DNA of 64,000 bases from Aerococcaceae bacterium zg-252. GTDB lineage: Bacteria; Bacillota; Bacilli; Lactobacillales; Aerococcaceae. The notes beneath the pieces are model-generated. The model saw nothing but the letters and a program-made list of their open reading frames with translations. It did no database searches and had not been told where the DNA came from. A program made the position numbers and the translations under genes. The stretch spans positions 692,001 through 756,000 of the forward strand of contig CP066204.1 of assembly GCA_016237705.1 (NCBI GenBank). The letters run 5' to 3'. Positions 18,302 through 27,367 of this stretch are shown here, one piece after another. Each line of letters begins with the position of its first letter. The stretch's first letter is position 1.

Positions 18302-19207
18302 ATGCCGAATATATTTGAAGATGATTTGATTGTCGAACAAAAGAAAGTGAATAATATACAGAATCATCGTCAAGGTTCTCCGTCTAATCGTAGGCCACGA
18401 CCGAGAAATCTTACGCATTTGCAACCTGTTCAAAGGCAAAAAATCAATTGGACAAAAGGCTTACCTAAAGGGCGAGCTGAATTATTTTCGGTGACGGCGA
18501 TACTGTTTATGGTCATGTGGCTATGTGGCTGGCAATTACTGCCATTCAATAAGGTCAATCATCTAGTGGTAGGAAATACACGTTTCGCTCATGCGAATGA
18601 AGTAGTAGCGGCATCAGGTATTCGTTCATTGGATTCCGTCAAAGAAGTGATAGCGAATCGAGAGAGTATCGAAGAACAAATCGTTCAAGCTAATCCGATT
18701 GTATCGAACATCGTTTTTCAGCGAAATAGTTGGAAACAATTGGATATGGTGGTGAACGAACATCAAATAGTAGCCATTGTACAAGACGGCACACGCTATT
18801 TTCCTTTACTTGAAAATGGGGATTTATTAGATGTTGAGTTAAATGCTACTCAAGTTAAAAGTGATTGGCAAAAAGTTCCATTAATCGACCAAGTATCACA
18901 ACAAGGGAAATTAGTGGCAACGGCACGTGCACTTAAAAATATTAATGCCGAAGTATTGGAAAATATCGCAGTTGTGCGTATGTCAACAGATTTGAATAAA
19001 CCGAATGGGTTAACCTTAATGATGAAAGACGGAATGTTGGTTAAAGCCATTAATTCTACCTTGGCAGAAAAAATTAATAAATATCCTAAGATGCGTCAGT
19101 TAGTTGGAAATCAAGCTGGTTTAATCAATTTAGAAGTAGGAGCTTACTTCACACCAGAAGTAGCGAATGCTAATAGTATTAAGTTAGATAATAATTTAGA
19201 TAATTAA
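18302..19207 (+). CDS. divIB: cell division protein DivIB/FtsQ
   Basis: 301 residues. A basic cytosolic region of about 60 residues rich in Arg, Pro and Asn, one membrane helix (about 62-82, AILFMVMWLCGW), a POTRA-like domain starting VNHLVVGNTRFAHANEVV, then the FtsQ/DivIB beta domain. It bridges early and late division proteins with FtsL. The ATG at 18302 has 7-bp spacing from aaaggag; the ATG at 18296 would leave only 1 bp. Confidence 0.9.
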   Translation: MPNIFEDDLIVEQKKVNNIQNHRQGSPSNRRPRPRNLTHLQPVQRQKINWTKGLPKGRAELFSVTAILFMVMWLCGWQLLPFNKVNHLVVGNTRFAHANEVVAASGIRSLDSVKEVIANRESIEEQIVQANPIVSNIVFQRNSWKQLDMVVNEHQIVAIVQDGTRYFPLLENGDLLDVELNATQVKSDWQKVPLIDQVSQQGKLVATARALKNINAEVLENIAVVRMSTDLNKPNGLTLMMKDGMLVKAINSTLAEKINKYPKMRQLVGNQAGLINLEVGAYFTPEVANANSIKLDNNLDN

Positions 19208-19222
19208 AAATATTTTACTAGG

Positions 19223-19258
19223 TCATTTGATGATTTTTCTTCAAATGATTTCTTTTTT
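19223..19258 (+). terminator. terminator between divIB and ftsA
   Basis: Stem tcatttga / tcaaatga with a 10-nt loop and a T-rich tail (ttctttttt). It implies that ftsA-ftsZ can be transcribed separately from mraZ-divIB. Confidence 0.75.
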
Positions 19259-19335
19259 GTGTTAAAATTGTGGAGAACTTATAGTAGAAAACTCCTATTA
19301 TAACAGCGAAAAATAAAAGAGGGGGTTACTTTTGA

Positions 19336-20778
19336 ATGAGAAATCATGAAAGGTTTGTGAGTTTGGATATTGGTACCACATCGATTAAGGTAGTTGTGGC
19401 TGAATATATTAATGGACAAATTAATATTATTGGAGTAGGAAACGAAAAATCGAGAGGTCTAAGCCGTGGTGTCATTGTCGATATTGATGAAACGGTTTAT
19501 TCAATTCAACAAGCTGTTGCACAAGCACAACAAAAGGCGAATGTTCAAATTAAAGAAGTTTCAGTGGGCATTCCAAGTAATAAACTAGGATTAGAATCAT
19601 GCCATGGAATGATTGCTGTTTCAAGTGAAAACCGTGAAATTACTAATCGTGATGTGGATAATGTGATTACAGCAGCTAAGGTACGTTCAGTTGCACCAGA
19701 GCGTGAAATTATTTCCGTTATTCCGGAAGAATTTATTGTAGACGGCTTTACTGGTATTCGTGATCCACGTGGAATGATTGGTGTGCGTTTAGAATTATAT
19801 GCGACACTTTTAACAGGGCCACGTACGATTATTCATAATATTAAGCGTTGTGTTGAAAAAGCGGGTCTTGAAATTAAAGAATTAGTCTTGCAACCACAGG
19901 CAATCGCAGAAGTGGCACTTTCTCAAGATGAACGTGAATTTGGTACGGTGATTATTGATATGGGTGGTGGACAAACATCTGCATCAATTATTTATGATAA
20001 TCAATTAAAATATTCTTTCGTCGACCAAGAGGGTGGCGATTTTGTAACGAAGGATATTTCGATTATTTTGAATACATCGCTTGAAAGTGCTGAACGCATT
20101 AAACGTGAGTATGGTTTTGCTATCGCAAGCCAAACTTCAGATGAAGAATATTTCCCAGTAGAAACGGTTGGTAAAAAAGAACCTGTCCGTGTAGATGAGC
20201 GTTATTTAGCAGAAATTATTGAAGCACGTCTATCACAAATTTTTGAGACAATTCAAGAAGATTTAGGTGCTGTTGATGCACTGGATTTACCAGGTGGTTT
20301 TGTTTTAACTGGTGGTGCAGCGTCCTTACCAGGTGTCTTAGATTTAGCACAAAAATATTTTGGTAGCAAGGTACGCATTTATATCCCTGAACAAATGGGA
20401 ATGCGTAATCCAGTGTTTACGACGAGCATGGGAATGATTGAGTATGTAGCTGGCTTGGACGATGTACATCGTATCGCTCAAGGTACATATCGAGCAGGAC
20501 AAGCACGTACACCACAAGCATCGATGCCAAACCATGATGCAAGTGCTGATTACTATCCAACAAGTACCGGTGGTGCACGTAAAATGGATCGTCAACGAGC
20601 ACAACAGCCGATACGGCAAGAAACTAGTCGTCCAAATGAAGCTGATTATCATCAATATGATGAATCATATAGCAATTATGAGTACGATGATAATCAGGAC
20701 AATGATTATTACGAAGAAGTACAAGACGGCTCACTAGGCTCTAAAATAAAATCATTCTTCAATACATTTTTTGATTAA
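19336..20778 (+). CDS. ftsA: cell division protein FtsA
   Basis: 480-residue actin-like protein that tethers FtsZ to the membrane. Phosphate motif SLDIGTTSIKVVVAEY, IIDMGGGQTS, LTGGAASLPGV, and the closing amphipathic membrane-binding helix LGSKIKSFFNTFFD are all seen. Residues 395-460 form a polar linker rich in Gln, Asp and Tyr. The ATG at 19336 follows agaggggg. Its downstream gap to ftsZ is unusually long (265 bp) and filled by two tandem structured repeats. Confidence 0.97.
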   Translation: MRNHERFVSLDIGTTSIKVVVAEYINGQINIIGVGNEKSRGLSRGVIVDIDETVYSIQQAVAQAQQKANVQIKEVSVGIPSNKLGLESCHGMIAVSSENREITNRDVDNVITAAKVRSVAPEREIISVIPEEFIVDGFTGIRDPRGMIGVRLELYATLLTGPRTIIHNIKRCVEKAGLEIKELVLQPQAIAEVALSQDEREFGTVIIDMGGGQTSASIIYDNQLKYSFVDQEGGDFVTKDISIILNTSLESAERIKREYGFAIASQTSDEEYFPVETVGKKEPVRVDERYLAEIIEARLSQIFETIQEDLGAVDALDLPGGFVLTGGAASLPGVLDLAQKYFGSKVRIYIPEQMGMRNPVFTTSMGMIEYVAGLDDVHRIAQGTYRAGQARTPQASMPNHDASADYYPTSTGGARKMDRQRAQQPIRQETSRPNEADYHQYDESYSNYEYDDNQDNDYYEEVQDGSLGSKIKSFFNTFFD

Positions 20779-20780
20779 AC

Positions 20781-20899
20781 ATAGTGTGACAATGAGCGTT
20801 ATGAAATGAATCACTGGAGAAAGTCGTTGGCGTGCGAGGAACGCACAGAGAAGACTTTTGAAGTGGATGTCATTTCAGCTCATTGGAACCGGAATAAAC
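20781..20899 (+). repeat. 119-bp structured repeat, copy B1
   Basis: Begins atagtgtga, ends ccggaataaac. Outer stem tgaaatga (20802-20809) with tcatttca (20870-20877); middle stem aagtc (20821-20825) with gactt (20853-20857); inner hairpin gtgcg (20832-20836) with cgcac (20842-20846). The constant motif aatcactggaga precedes the middle stem and gaagtggatgtca contains the 3' outer arm. Confidence 0.92.
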
Positions 20900-21018
20900 A
20901 TAGTGTGAGAGAGGGTGTTCTGGCTTGAATCACTGGAGAAAAATACCGGAGTGCGATGAACGCACAGAGGGATTTTTTGAAGTGGACGTCAAGCCAACCC
21001 GAACGAGCCGGAATAAAC
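20900..21018 (+). repeat. 119-bp structured repeat, copy B2
   Basis: Exactly the same length as B1 and directly joined to it. Outer stem tggcttga (20921-20928) with tcaagcca (20989-20996), which differs from B1 at three neighbouring base pairs on both arms; middle stem aaaaat with attttt; inner gtgcg / cgcac. A third atagtgtga (21019-21027) follows, just before the ftsZ ribosome site. Confidence 0.92.
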
Positions 21019-21043
21019 ATAGTGTGACAAGGAGGAAACATTA

Positions 21044-22312
21044 ATGGAATTATCATTTGACTCAACAATGAACCAAACAGGTGCAGTAATTAAAGTAATT
21101 GGTGTTGGTGGTGCTGGTGGGAACGCAGTCAACCGAATGATTGTAGAAAAAGTTCAAGGCGTTGAATTTATTGTAGCTAACACTGATACACAAGCATTGG
21201 CTGGTTCAAGTGCAGAACATAAAATCCAATTGGGACCAAAAGTTACTAAAGGATTAGGTGCAGGTTCATTACCAGAAATTGGTCAGAAAGCTGCAGAAGA
21301 AAGTGAAGAGCAAATTCGTCAAGCATTACAGGGTGCAGACTTAGTCTTTGTTACTGCTGGTATGGGTGGTGGTACTGGAACAGGTGCAGCACCAATCGTA
21401 GCGAAAATTGCTAAAGATTTAGGAGCTTTAACAGTAGGGGTAGTTACACGTCCATTTACATTTGAAGGTCCTAAACGTGGACGCTTTGCTGCTGAAGGTT
21501 TGAAAAATTTAAAAGAAAATGTAGATACATTGGTTATTATTTCAAATAATCGCTTAATGGAAGTGGTTGACCGTAAAACACCGATGTTGGAAGCATTTAG
21601 CGAAGCAGATAATGTATTACGTCAAGGGGTACAAGGTATCTCTGATTTAATTACAGCACCTGGCTATGTTAACTTGGACTTTGCAGATGTTAAGACTGTT
21701 ATGAAAGACCAAGGTACAGCTTTAATGGGTATCGGGGTAGCAAGTGGTGAAAATCGTACAGCTGAAGCAACGAAAAAAGCTATTTCTTCACCATTATTGG
21801 AAGTATCAATTGACGGTGCAGAACAAATTTTATTAAATATTACAGGTGGTTCAGACTTGAGCTTATTTGAAGCACAAGATGCGAGTGAAATTGTGGCGAA
21901 TGCATCCTCTGGTGATGTTAACATTATCTTCGGTACATCAATCAATGATAATCTAGGTGATGAAGTTATCGTTACTGTTATCGCAACTGGAATTGACCAA
22001 GAAAAAAATGAACGTAACAAAATGAATAATCGTCAACCACGTTCACCATTTGCGTCTAACCCGCATACTTCATCAAATGATGCACCGATGAGTGCTCCAG
22101 CACCGTCTTATGAAAGTGCACCACGTCGTCAAGAAGAACGTGACTTATTCAGCAACTGGGATATTAAACGTGAACAAAATACTCGTGATGTATCCAGTGA
22201 AGTACCGGCAAGAACATTTCAACGCAATGACCAAGATACAAAACGAAAGGCAGAAGTTGTAGAAGAAGATGAGTTGGATACACCACCATTCTTCCGTAAA
22301 AGACATCGTTAA
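21044..22312 (+). CDS. ftsZ: cell division protein FtsZ
   Basis: 422-residue tubulin-like GTPase forming the division ring. [13 protein letters not shown], the GTP signature [12 protein letters not shown] and the T7 loop [11 protein letters not shown] are intact. A disordered linker (residues 320-405) leads to the conserved C-terminal peptide [13 protein letters not shown], which binds FtsA. ATG at 21044 after aaggagg. Ends the cluster at a terminator. Confidence 0.98.
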   Translation: MELSFDSTMNQTGAVIKVIGVGGAGGNAVNRMIVEKVQGVEFIVANTDTQALAGSSAEHKIQLGPKVTKGLGAGSLPEIGQKAAEESEEQIRQALQGADLVFVTAGMGGGTGTGAAPIVAKIAKDLGALTVGVVTRPFTFEGPKRGRFAAEGLKNLKENVDTLVIISNNRLMEVVDRKTPMLEAFSEADNVLRQGVQGISDLITAPGYVNLDFADVKTVMKDQGTALMGIGVASGENRTAEATKKAISSPLLEVSIDGAEQILLNITGGSDLSLFEAQDASEIVANASSGDVNIIFGTSINDNLGDEVIVTVIATGIDQEKNERNKMNNRQPRSPFASNPHTSSNDAPMSAPAPSYESAPRRQEERDLFSNWDIKREQNTRDVSSEVPARTFQRNDQDTKRKAEVVEEDELDTPPFFRKRHR

Positions 22313-22324
22313 TAAATTAGGCTT

Positions 22325-22354
22325 AAAAAACCACTGGTAAGACTGGTGGTTTTT
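22325..22354 (+). terminator. Rho-independent terminator after ftsZ
   Basis: aaaaaccac ... gtggttttt hairpin ending in a T run, 13 bp after the ftsZ stop. Confidence 0.88.
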
Positions 22355-22398
22355 GCTATAAAAATTTTTTCAATAAAAAATTGAGATAGGAGAGAGCA

Positions 22399-23487
22399 AT
22401 GCAAAATAACTTTAGTGTGGTTTTAGAAGGGGTTACAAAGTCTTACGATGAAAATCAAGTGTTAAAAACAATTGATATGGAATTAGAAAAAGGGAAATTT
22501 TATACTTTATTAGGCCCTTCTGGTTGTGGTAAAACAACTATTTTACGGATTATCGCAGGATTTAGCAAAGTATCAAGTGGTAAAGTATTTCTTGACGGAA
22601 AAGAAGTTACGAATGTACCAGCGAATCAACGTAAAGTCAATACTGTCTTTCAAGATTATGCTTTATTCCCGCATATGAATGTATTTGATAATATTGCGTT
22701 TGGCTTATCCATTAAAAAAATGGATAAATCGACTATTGAAGCAAAGGTAAAAGAAGTGCTAAAAATGGTTCGTTTAGAAGGATATGAAAAACGTGATATT
22801 AGTGAAATGTCGGGTGGGCAACGACAAAGGGTTGCCATTGCTCGTGCTTTAGTGAATGAACCAGACGTGTTATTGCTTGATGAGCCTTTATCAGCATTGG
22901 ATTTAAAATTAAGAACAGATATGCAATATGAATTGCGTGAGTTACAACGTCGATTGAATATCACTTTCGTGTTTGTAACGCATGACCAAGAAGAAGCATT
23001 GGCGATGAGTGATTGGATTTTTGTAATGGACAAGGGTGAAATTGTGCAATCAGGTTCACCAGTCGATATTTATGATGAGCCAATCAATCGCTATGTTGCT
23101 GATTTCATCGGTGAAAGTAATATCATTAGTGCTCGTATGATTGAAGATTACAAAGTATCATTTGTTGGAAAAGAGTTTGAATGTGAGGACGCTGGTATTC
23201 CGAGTGGTGAAGCTGTTGAAGTTGTAATACGTCCAGAAGATATTGACGTGACGACACCGGACAAAGGTAAATTAGTAGCCCACGTTGATACGATGCTATT
23301 CAGAGGGGTTTTCAATGAAATTATCGCTTATGATGAAGCAGGAAATGAATGGATGATTCATACAACGGATAAAGTGGAAACAGGTGCTACAATTGGTTTG
23401 AATTTTGAGCCACATGATATTCACGTTATGCGTTTCAATGAATCTGAAGAAGAATTTGATGCACGTTTAGAGCAATACGAAGATTAG
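22399..23487 (+). CDS. potA: spermidine/putrescine ABC transporter ATPase
   Basis: 362 residues. Walker [11 protein letters not shown]-loop [11 protein letters not shown], signature [15 protein letters not shown], Walker [12 protein letters not shown] and H-loop VTHDQEEA; a C-terminal TOBE-type domain (about 240-350). It powers polyamine import with PotB, PotC and PotD encoded next. ATG at 22399 after aggagag. Confidence 0.95.
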   Translation: MQNNFSVVLEGVTKSYDENQVLKTIDMELEKGKFYTLLGPSGCGKTTILRIIAGFSKVSSGKVFLDGKEVTNVPANQRKVNTVFQDYALFPHMNVFDNIAFGLSIKKMDKSTIEAKVKEVLKMVRLEGYEKRDISEMSGGQRQRVAIARALVNEPDVLLLDEPLSALDLKLRTDMQYELRELQRRLNITFVFVTHDQEEALAMSDWIFVMDKGEIVQSGSPVDIYDEPINRYVADFIGESNIISARMIEDYKVSFVGKEFECEDAGIPSGEAVEVVIRPEDIDVTTPDKGKLVAHVDTMLFRGVFNEIIAYDEAGNEWMIHTTDKVETGATIGLNFEPHDIHVMRFNESEEEFDARLEQYED

Positions 23488-23498
23488 GGGGTAGACAG

Positions 23499-24317
23499 TT
23501 GAACCAACGAAAAAATCATTTATTGGCGATTCCATATTACTTGTGGATTGCGTTATTTGTTATTACACCAATTCTATTGTTGTTTTTTCGCTCGTTTTTC
23601 AATATTAATAATCAGTTTACCTTTGATAATTATATTAATTTCTTTACATCAGGTAACTATATTCGTATGGCAGTATCTTCAGTGTTCTATGCTTTTTTAG
23701 TGACACTGGTAACATTTTTGCTAGCCTATCCAATGGCGTACTTTTTATCAAGTACAAAAAATAAACAATTATGGCTAATGTTAATTATTTTGCCAACATG
23801 GATTAACTTATTATTGAAAACTTATGCATTTATCGGATTGCTAAGTAAAACAGGGCCGATTAATCAATGGCTAATCAATTTTGGTTTTGGTCGACATCAA
23901 TTACTTTTTACCAATGTTGCGTTTTTAATTGTAGCAGCTTATATTGAATTACCATTTATGTTATTACCAATCTTCAACTCGATTGAAGAAATTCCAAACA
24001 GTTTAATTGAAGCGAGTAATGACTTAGGGGCAACACCATGGGTAACGGTTAAAAATATTGTGTTTCCTTTATCATTACGTGGTGTACGCAGTGGTGTGCA
24101 GGCAGTCTTTATTCCGTCTCTATCACTCTTTATGTTGACACGTTTAATTGGTGGAAATCGAGTGATTACACTCGGTACTGCCGTAGAGCAACATTTTCTT
24201 GTCACACGAAATCAAGGAATGGGTTCAGCTATTGGGGTAATATTATTGATTGCGATGCTCATTGTCATGTATATGACACGTGAAAGACATGATAAAGGGG
24301 GAGCGCTTGGTGAATAA
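23499..24317 (+). CDS. potB: spermidine/putrescine ABC transporter permease
   Basis: 272 residues, about six membrane helices. The EAA coupling loop reads EASNDLGATPWVTVKNIVFPLS (residues about 168-189). Start is TTG at 23499 after agggggt. Its end overlaps the potC start by 8 bp. Confidence 0.93.
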   Translation: MNQRKNHLLAIPYYLWIALFVITPILLLFFRSFFNINNQFTFDNYINFFTSGNYIRMAVSSVFYAFLVTLVTFLLAYPMAYFLSSTKNKQLWLMLIILPTWINLLLKTYAFIGLLSKTGPINQWLINFGFGRHQLLFTNVAFLIVAAYIELPFMLLPIFNSIEEIPNSLIEASNDLGATPWVTVKNIVFPLSLRGVRSGVQAVFIPSLSLFMLTRLIGGNRVITLGTAVEQHFLVTRNQGMGSAIGVILLIAMLIVMYMTRERHDKGGALGE

Positions 24318-25116
24318 AAAAACAATTAAATGGCAAAATATTTATTTAGTATTGATGTTTGTTGTCTTATATGCACCGATTTTTTACTTGATGTTTTATT
24401 CATTTAATGCCGGTGGTAATATGAGTGGTTTTTCTGGATTTACATTAGAACATTACCAAACTTTATTTGCTGATACACGATTAATGACTTTTATTATCAA
24501 TACCTTTATTGTGGCGATTTTATCAGCATTATTTGCAACGATTATTGGGACATTTGGTGCTATCGCAATCTACTATGCAAGACAAAAACGTCATCGTCAA
24601 TTATTATTGAATTTGAATAATGTGTTAATGGTAACACCAGACGTTATGATGGGAGCTAGCTTTTTAATTTTGTTTACATTGTTTATTAAAATTAAAATGG
24701 GCTTTATGACAGTTTTATTAGCTCATATTGCTTTCAATATCCCAATTGTTGTATTAATGGTTTTACCACGATTATATGAGATGAATCCAACAATGATTAC
24801 AGCAGCACAAGATTTAGGTGCGACACATGGTCAAACGATTCGTAACATTATTTTACCAAGCATTACGAGTGGTATTTTTGCTGGTTTCTTTATGGCATTC
24901 ACTTACTCATTGGATGATTTCGCTGTAACGTTCTTCTTAGCAGGGAATGGGTTTAGTACCCTTGCAGTAGAAGTTTACTCACGTGCTCGTAGAGGGATTA
25001 GTTTAGAAATTAATGCATTGAGCACCCTAATGTTCTTACTGGCACTCATTTTAGTAGTGGGATATTATTTCATTCAAGTAAATGAGCAACGACGTAAAGA
25101 GAAAGGGGCAGTGTAG
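24310..25116 (+). CDS. potC: spermidine/putrescine ABC transporter permease
   Basis: 268 residues, about six membrane helices, coupling loop AAQDLGATHGQTIRNIILPS. I chose GTG at 24310 after aaagggggag; the longer frame from 24280 would overlap potB by 38 bp and lacks a ribosome site. The stop TAG directly abuts the potD ATG. Confidence 0.93.
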   Translation: MNKKTIKWQNIYLVLMFVVLYAPIFYLMFYSFNAGGNMSGFSGFTLEHYQTLFADTRLMTFIINTFIVAILSALFATIIGTFGAIAIYYARQKRHRQLLLNLNNVLMVTPDVMMGASFLILFTLFIKIKMGFMTVLLAHIAFNIPIVVLMVLPRLYEMNPTMITAAQDLGATHGQTIRNIILPSITSGIFAGFFMAFTYSLDDFAVTFFLAGNGFSTLAVEVYSRARRGISLEINALSTLMFLLALILVVGYYFIQVNEQRRKEKGAV

Positions 25117-26187
25117 ATGAAACGATTAATCAATTCGATAGTAGCTTTATTAGCTACGGTGGCTTTACTGTTCTTTGTGCGTTTTCAACTTGAATCGAAT
25201 GCAGGCTTAAACAATGATAAAACGGTTGTTTTCTATAATTTTGGTGATTATATTGATCCTGACTTATTGAAACAATTTGAAGAGGAAACAGGCTATCGTG
25301 TCATCTATGAAACGTATGATTCAAATGAGGCCATGGTAACGAAAGTAGAGCAAGGTGGAACGACCTATGATTTATTAGTGCCGAGTGAATATATGGTGCA
25401 AAGCATGATTAAGTCGGATTTATTACGACCACTTGATTATAGTTTATTACCAAACTTCGAACATATTGATTCTCGCTTTAAAGATTTAGCGTTCGATCCA
25501 AAAAATCGCTACTCTATTCCTTACTTTTGGGGTACTTTAGGGATTCTCTACAATCCGGAAATGATTGACGGAAAAATTGAGCATTGGGATGATTTGTGGA
25601 ATGAAGAATATCGCAATAAAATTTTACTGATTGATAGTGCTAGGGAAGTAATGGGAATTGGCTTGCAATCTTTAGGGTTCTCATTAAATGAAACAGATGA
25701 TACGGCATTAATGGTTGCGACAGCTAAAATGAAAGCATTGATGCCAAATGTCATGGCACTGGCAGTTGATGAAATTAAAATGTATATCGCTCAAGGTGAA
25801 GCACCAATCGCAATTACATATACTGGTGAAGCAGCAATGGCAATGGAGCATAATGAAAATCTAGTTTATGTTGTTCCGTCAGAGGGCTCCAATATGTGGT
25901 TTGATAATTTGGTAATTCCAAAAATTGCACGTAATATTGAGGGGGCACATGCTTTAATTAACTTTTTAATGCGACCTGATGTTGCAGCTAAAAATGCAGA
26001 ATATATTGGGTACACGACACCAAATAAATCTGCAATTCCATTATTAGACCCTGAAATTACAGAAGATGAGGCTTTTTATCCGAGTGATGAAACGATTGAA
26101 CACCTTGAAGTGTATCAAGACTTGGGACAAGAAAAGTTAATTCAATTTAATGATTTATACTTAGAAATTAAAATGGAACCACGTTAA
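25117..26187 (+). CDS. potD: spermidine/putrescine-binding protein
   Basis: 356 residues of the periplasmic-binding-protein type; captures polyamines outside the membrane. VVFYNFGDYIDPDLLKQFEE, YETYDSNEAMVTKVEQGG and TYDLLVPSEYM are typical PotD motifs. The N-terminal hydrophobic helix (about 4-22) has no cysteine, so it is probably a membrane anchor rather than a lipoprotein signal, as in some streptococcal PotD proteins. Last gene of the unit. Confidence 0.94.
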   Translation: MKRLINSIVALLATVALLFFVRFQLESNAGLNNDKTVVFYNFGDYIDPDLLKQFEEETGYRVIYETYDSNEAMVTKVEQGGTTYDLLVPSEYMVQSMIKSDLLRPLDYSLLPNFEHIDSRFKDLAFDPKNRYSIPYFWGTLGILYNPEMIDGKIEHWDDLWNEEYRNKILLIDSAREVMGIGLQSLGFSLNETDDTALMVATAKMKALMPNVMALAVDEIKMYIAQGEAPIAITYTGEAAMAMEHNENLVYVVPSEGSNMWFDNLVIPKIARNIEGAHALINFLMRPDVAAKNAEYIGYTTPNKSAIPLLDPEITEDEAFYPSDETIEHLEVYQDLGQEKLIQFNDLYLEIKMEPR

Positions 26188-26191
26188 TAAT

Positions 26192-26230
26192 ATAAATAAA
26201 AAGAGAGCGACGACGCTCTCTTTTATTTAT
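26192..26230. terminator. bidirectional terminator between potD and the DUF368 gene
   Basis: About 17-bp stem around a 4-nt loop (agagagcg-acga-cgctctct), with A-rich left and T-rich right flanks, serving both converging genes. It overlaps the stop of the minus-strand gene. Confidence 0.92.
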
Positions 26231-27062
26231 ATTGTTCTTCTAATTTTGCCATATAGAGTCCTAATAAGGTTCCAGCTATACAGCTAATAACACACCATAC
26301 ATATTGAATAATTCCAAAATTTGTATAATTTGTTGGGATGATTACGACAGTTGATGCAATGACAATCCCAAAAATAAAGTGGAAAAATAAGCTATAATAA
26401 TGTTTGAAGATATAGGCAATTAATTTAGATAATAAGATAACCGTTGTCAATCCACCTAAACCAATTGGAATTAGGACACTTAAATCTAATGTTTTAAAAC
26501 CGTCTGACATTTGTTGATAGAGTCCCATGTATAAAATAAAGTTGGACGGACTTAGTCCTGGAATTAAAATACCTAAAGCAATCAAAGCTCCCGAAATGAA
26601 CCAAGTGATGAAATTGCCTTGTAATTGACCTTGAAATAATTGTTGTCCAAATAATAATAGAATTAAACCAGCAATAATGGAGATAACGAGTACAATCCAA
26701 TCGAGTGTTTGACGACCTTTTTTACCAGTTTCTTGCCATAGTGACGGAGCAGTTCCGATGATACAACCGACAAAGAACCAACGAACAATAGTTTCATAGT
26801 TTTCGAGCACAAAGCTGACACCAAATGATAATAAGACAATACCAGCTAATGCACCAAAGCCAACTGGAATAAAGAATAAGACATTTTCTTTAAAGTTTTT
26901 AGTGATATTGGATAAAAATAAGATGATACGCTCGTACATTCCAAAGATAGCAGCAAAAGCACCACCACTAACACCAGGAATAATAAATCCTGAACCAATA
27001 AACATTCCTTTAATGAAACGAATGAACCAACTTTGTTTTTGTGTTTCTTGCATAATAATCAA
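26223..27062 (-). CDS. popT: DUF368 polyprenyl-phosphate transporter (PopT-like)
   Basis: 279 residues with about eight membrane segments and two glycine-rich repeats, FIIPGVSGGAFAAIFGMYER and LGILIPGLSPSNFILYMGLY, the DUF368 hallmark. Members of this family have been linked to recycling of undecaprenyl phosphate across the membrane, which would feed MraY in this region. Start choice is uncertain: TTG at 27062 is 4 bp from aggag, while ATG at 27053 is 13 bp away. Its 5' region contains a copy of the structured repeat. The only clear minus-strand gene in the window. Confidence 0.85.
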   Translation of the reverse strand: MIIMQETQKQSWFIRFIKGMFIGSGFIIPGVSGGAFAAIFGMYERIILFLSNITKNFKENVLFFIPVGFGALAGIVLLSFGVSFVLENYETIVRWFFVGCIIGTAPSLWQETGKKGRQTLDWIVLVISIIAGLILLLFGQQLFQGQLQGNFITWFISGALIALGILIPGLSPSNFILYMGLYQQMSDGFKTLDLSVLIPIGLGGLTTVILLSKLIAYIFKHYYSLFFHFIFGIVIASTVVIIPTNYTNFGIIQYVWCVISCIAGTLLGLYMAKLEEQYK

Positions 27063-27070
27063 TAATCTCC

Positions 27071-27175
27071 TATTCTAGTTCCAACTCGCTGAAATGACGT
27101 CCACTTCAGAAGTCCCTTCTGTGCGATACTCGCACGCCAGAGTGATTCATTTCAAGACACTCGTTGTCACACTAT
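27071..27175 (-). repeat. structured repeat, copy C (minus strand)
   Basis: Read on the minus strand it starts atagtgtga (27175-27167). Outer stem tgaaatga (27154-27147) pairs with tcatttca (27097-27090), as in copy B1. The inner stem gtgcga / tcgcac and the motif gaagtggacgtca are conserved. About 105 bp: the middle stem is shortened. It ends just before the ribosome site of the DUF368 gene. Confidence 0.88.
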
Positions 27176-27297
27176 GGGGTCATATGTTGACTACCCAATC
27201 TAAATTTATATTACTTGTACTAGTTTAACGATTGTTAAAATGATTATCAAGTAGAATCTAATCGGATTGACAAAAATTACCACAAAGACGCTATCTA

Positions 27298-27306
27298 TGC
27301 TATAAT
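27298..27306 (+). promoter_or_regulatory. extended -10 promoter for ftsW
   Basis: TGCTATAAT, a TGn extended -10 of consensus quality, 62 bp before the gene. A perfect TTGACA lies at 27267-27272 but is 28 bp away, too far to pair with it. Confidence 0.55.
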
Positions 27307-27367
27307 TGGTACGGATATTAACTTTAGTTGAATGAATGGAATAAAAAATAAAGGAGGCATCTGACAA

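Noticed and set aside
20781-21018. Structured repeat as a MITE with terminal inverted repeats
   Set aside because: The two ends (atagtgtga and ccggaataaac) are not inverted copies of each other and no target duplication is visible.
27267-27306. Consensus promoter TTGACA plus TATAAT before ftsW
   Set aside because: The two boxes are 28 bp apart; only the extended -10 was kept.
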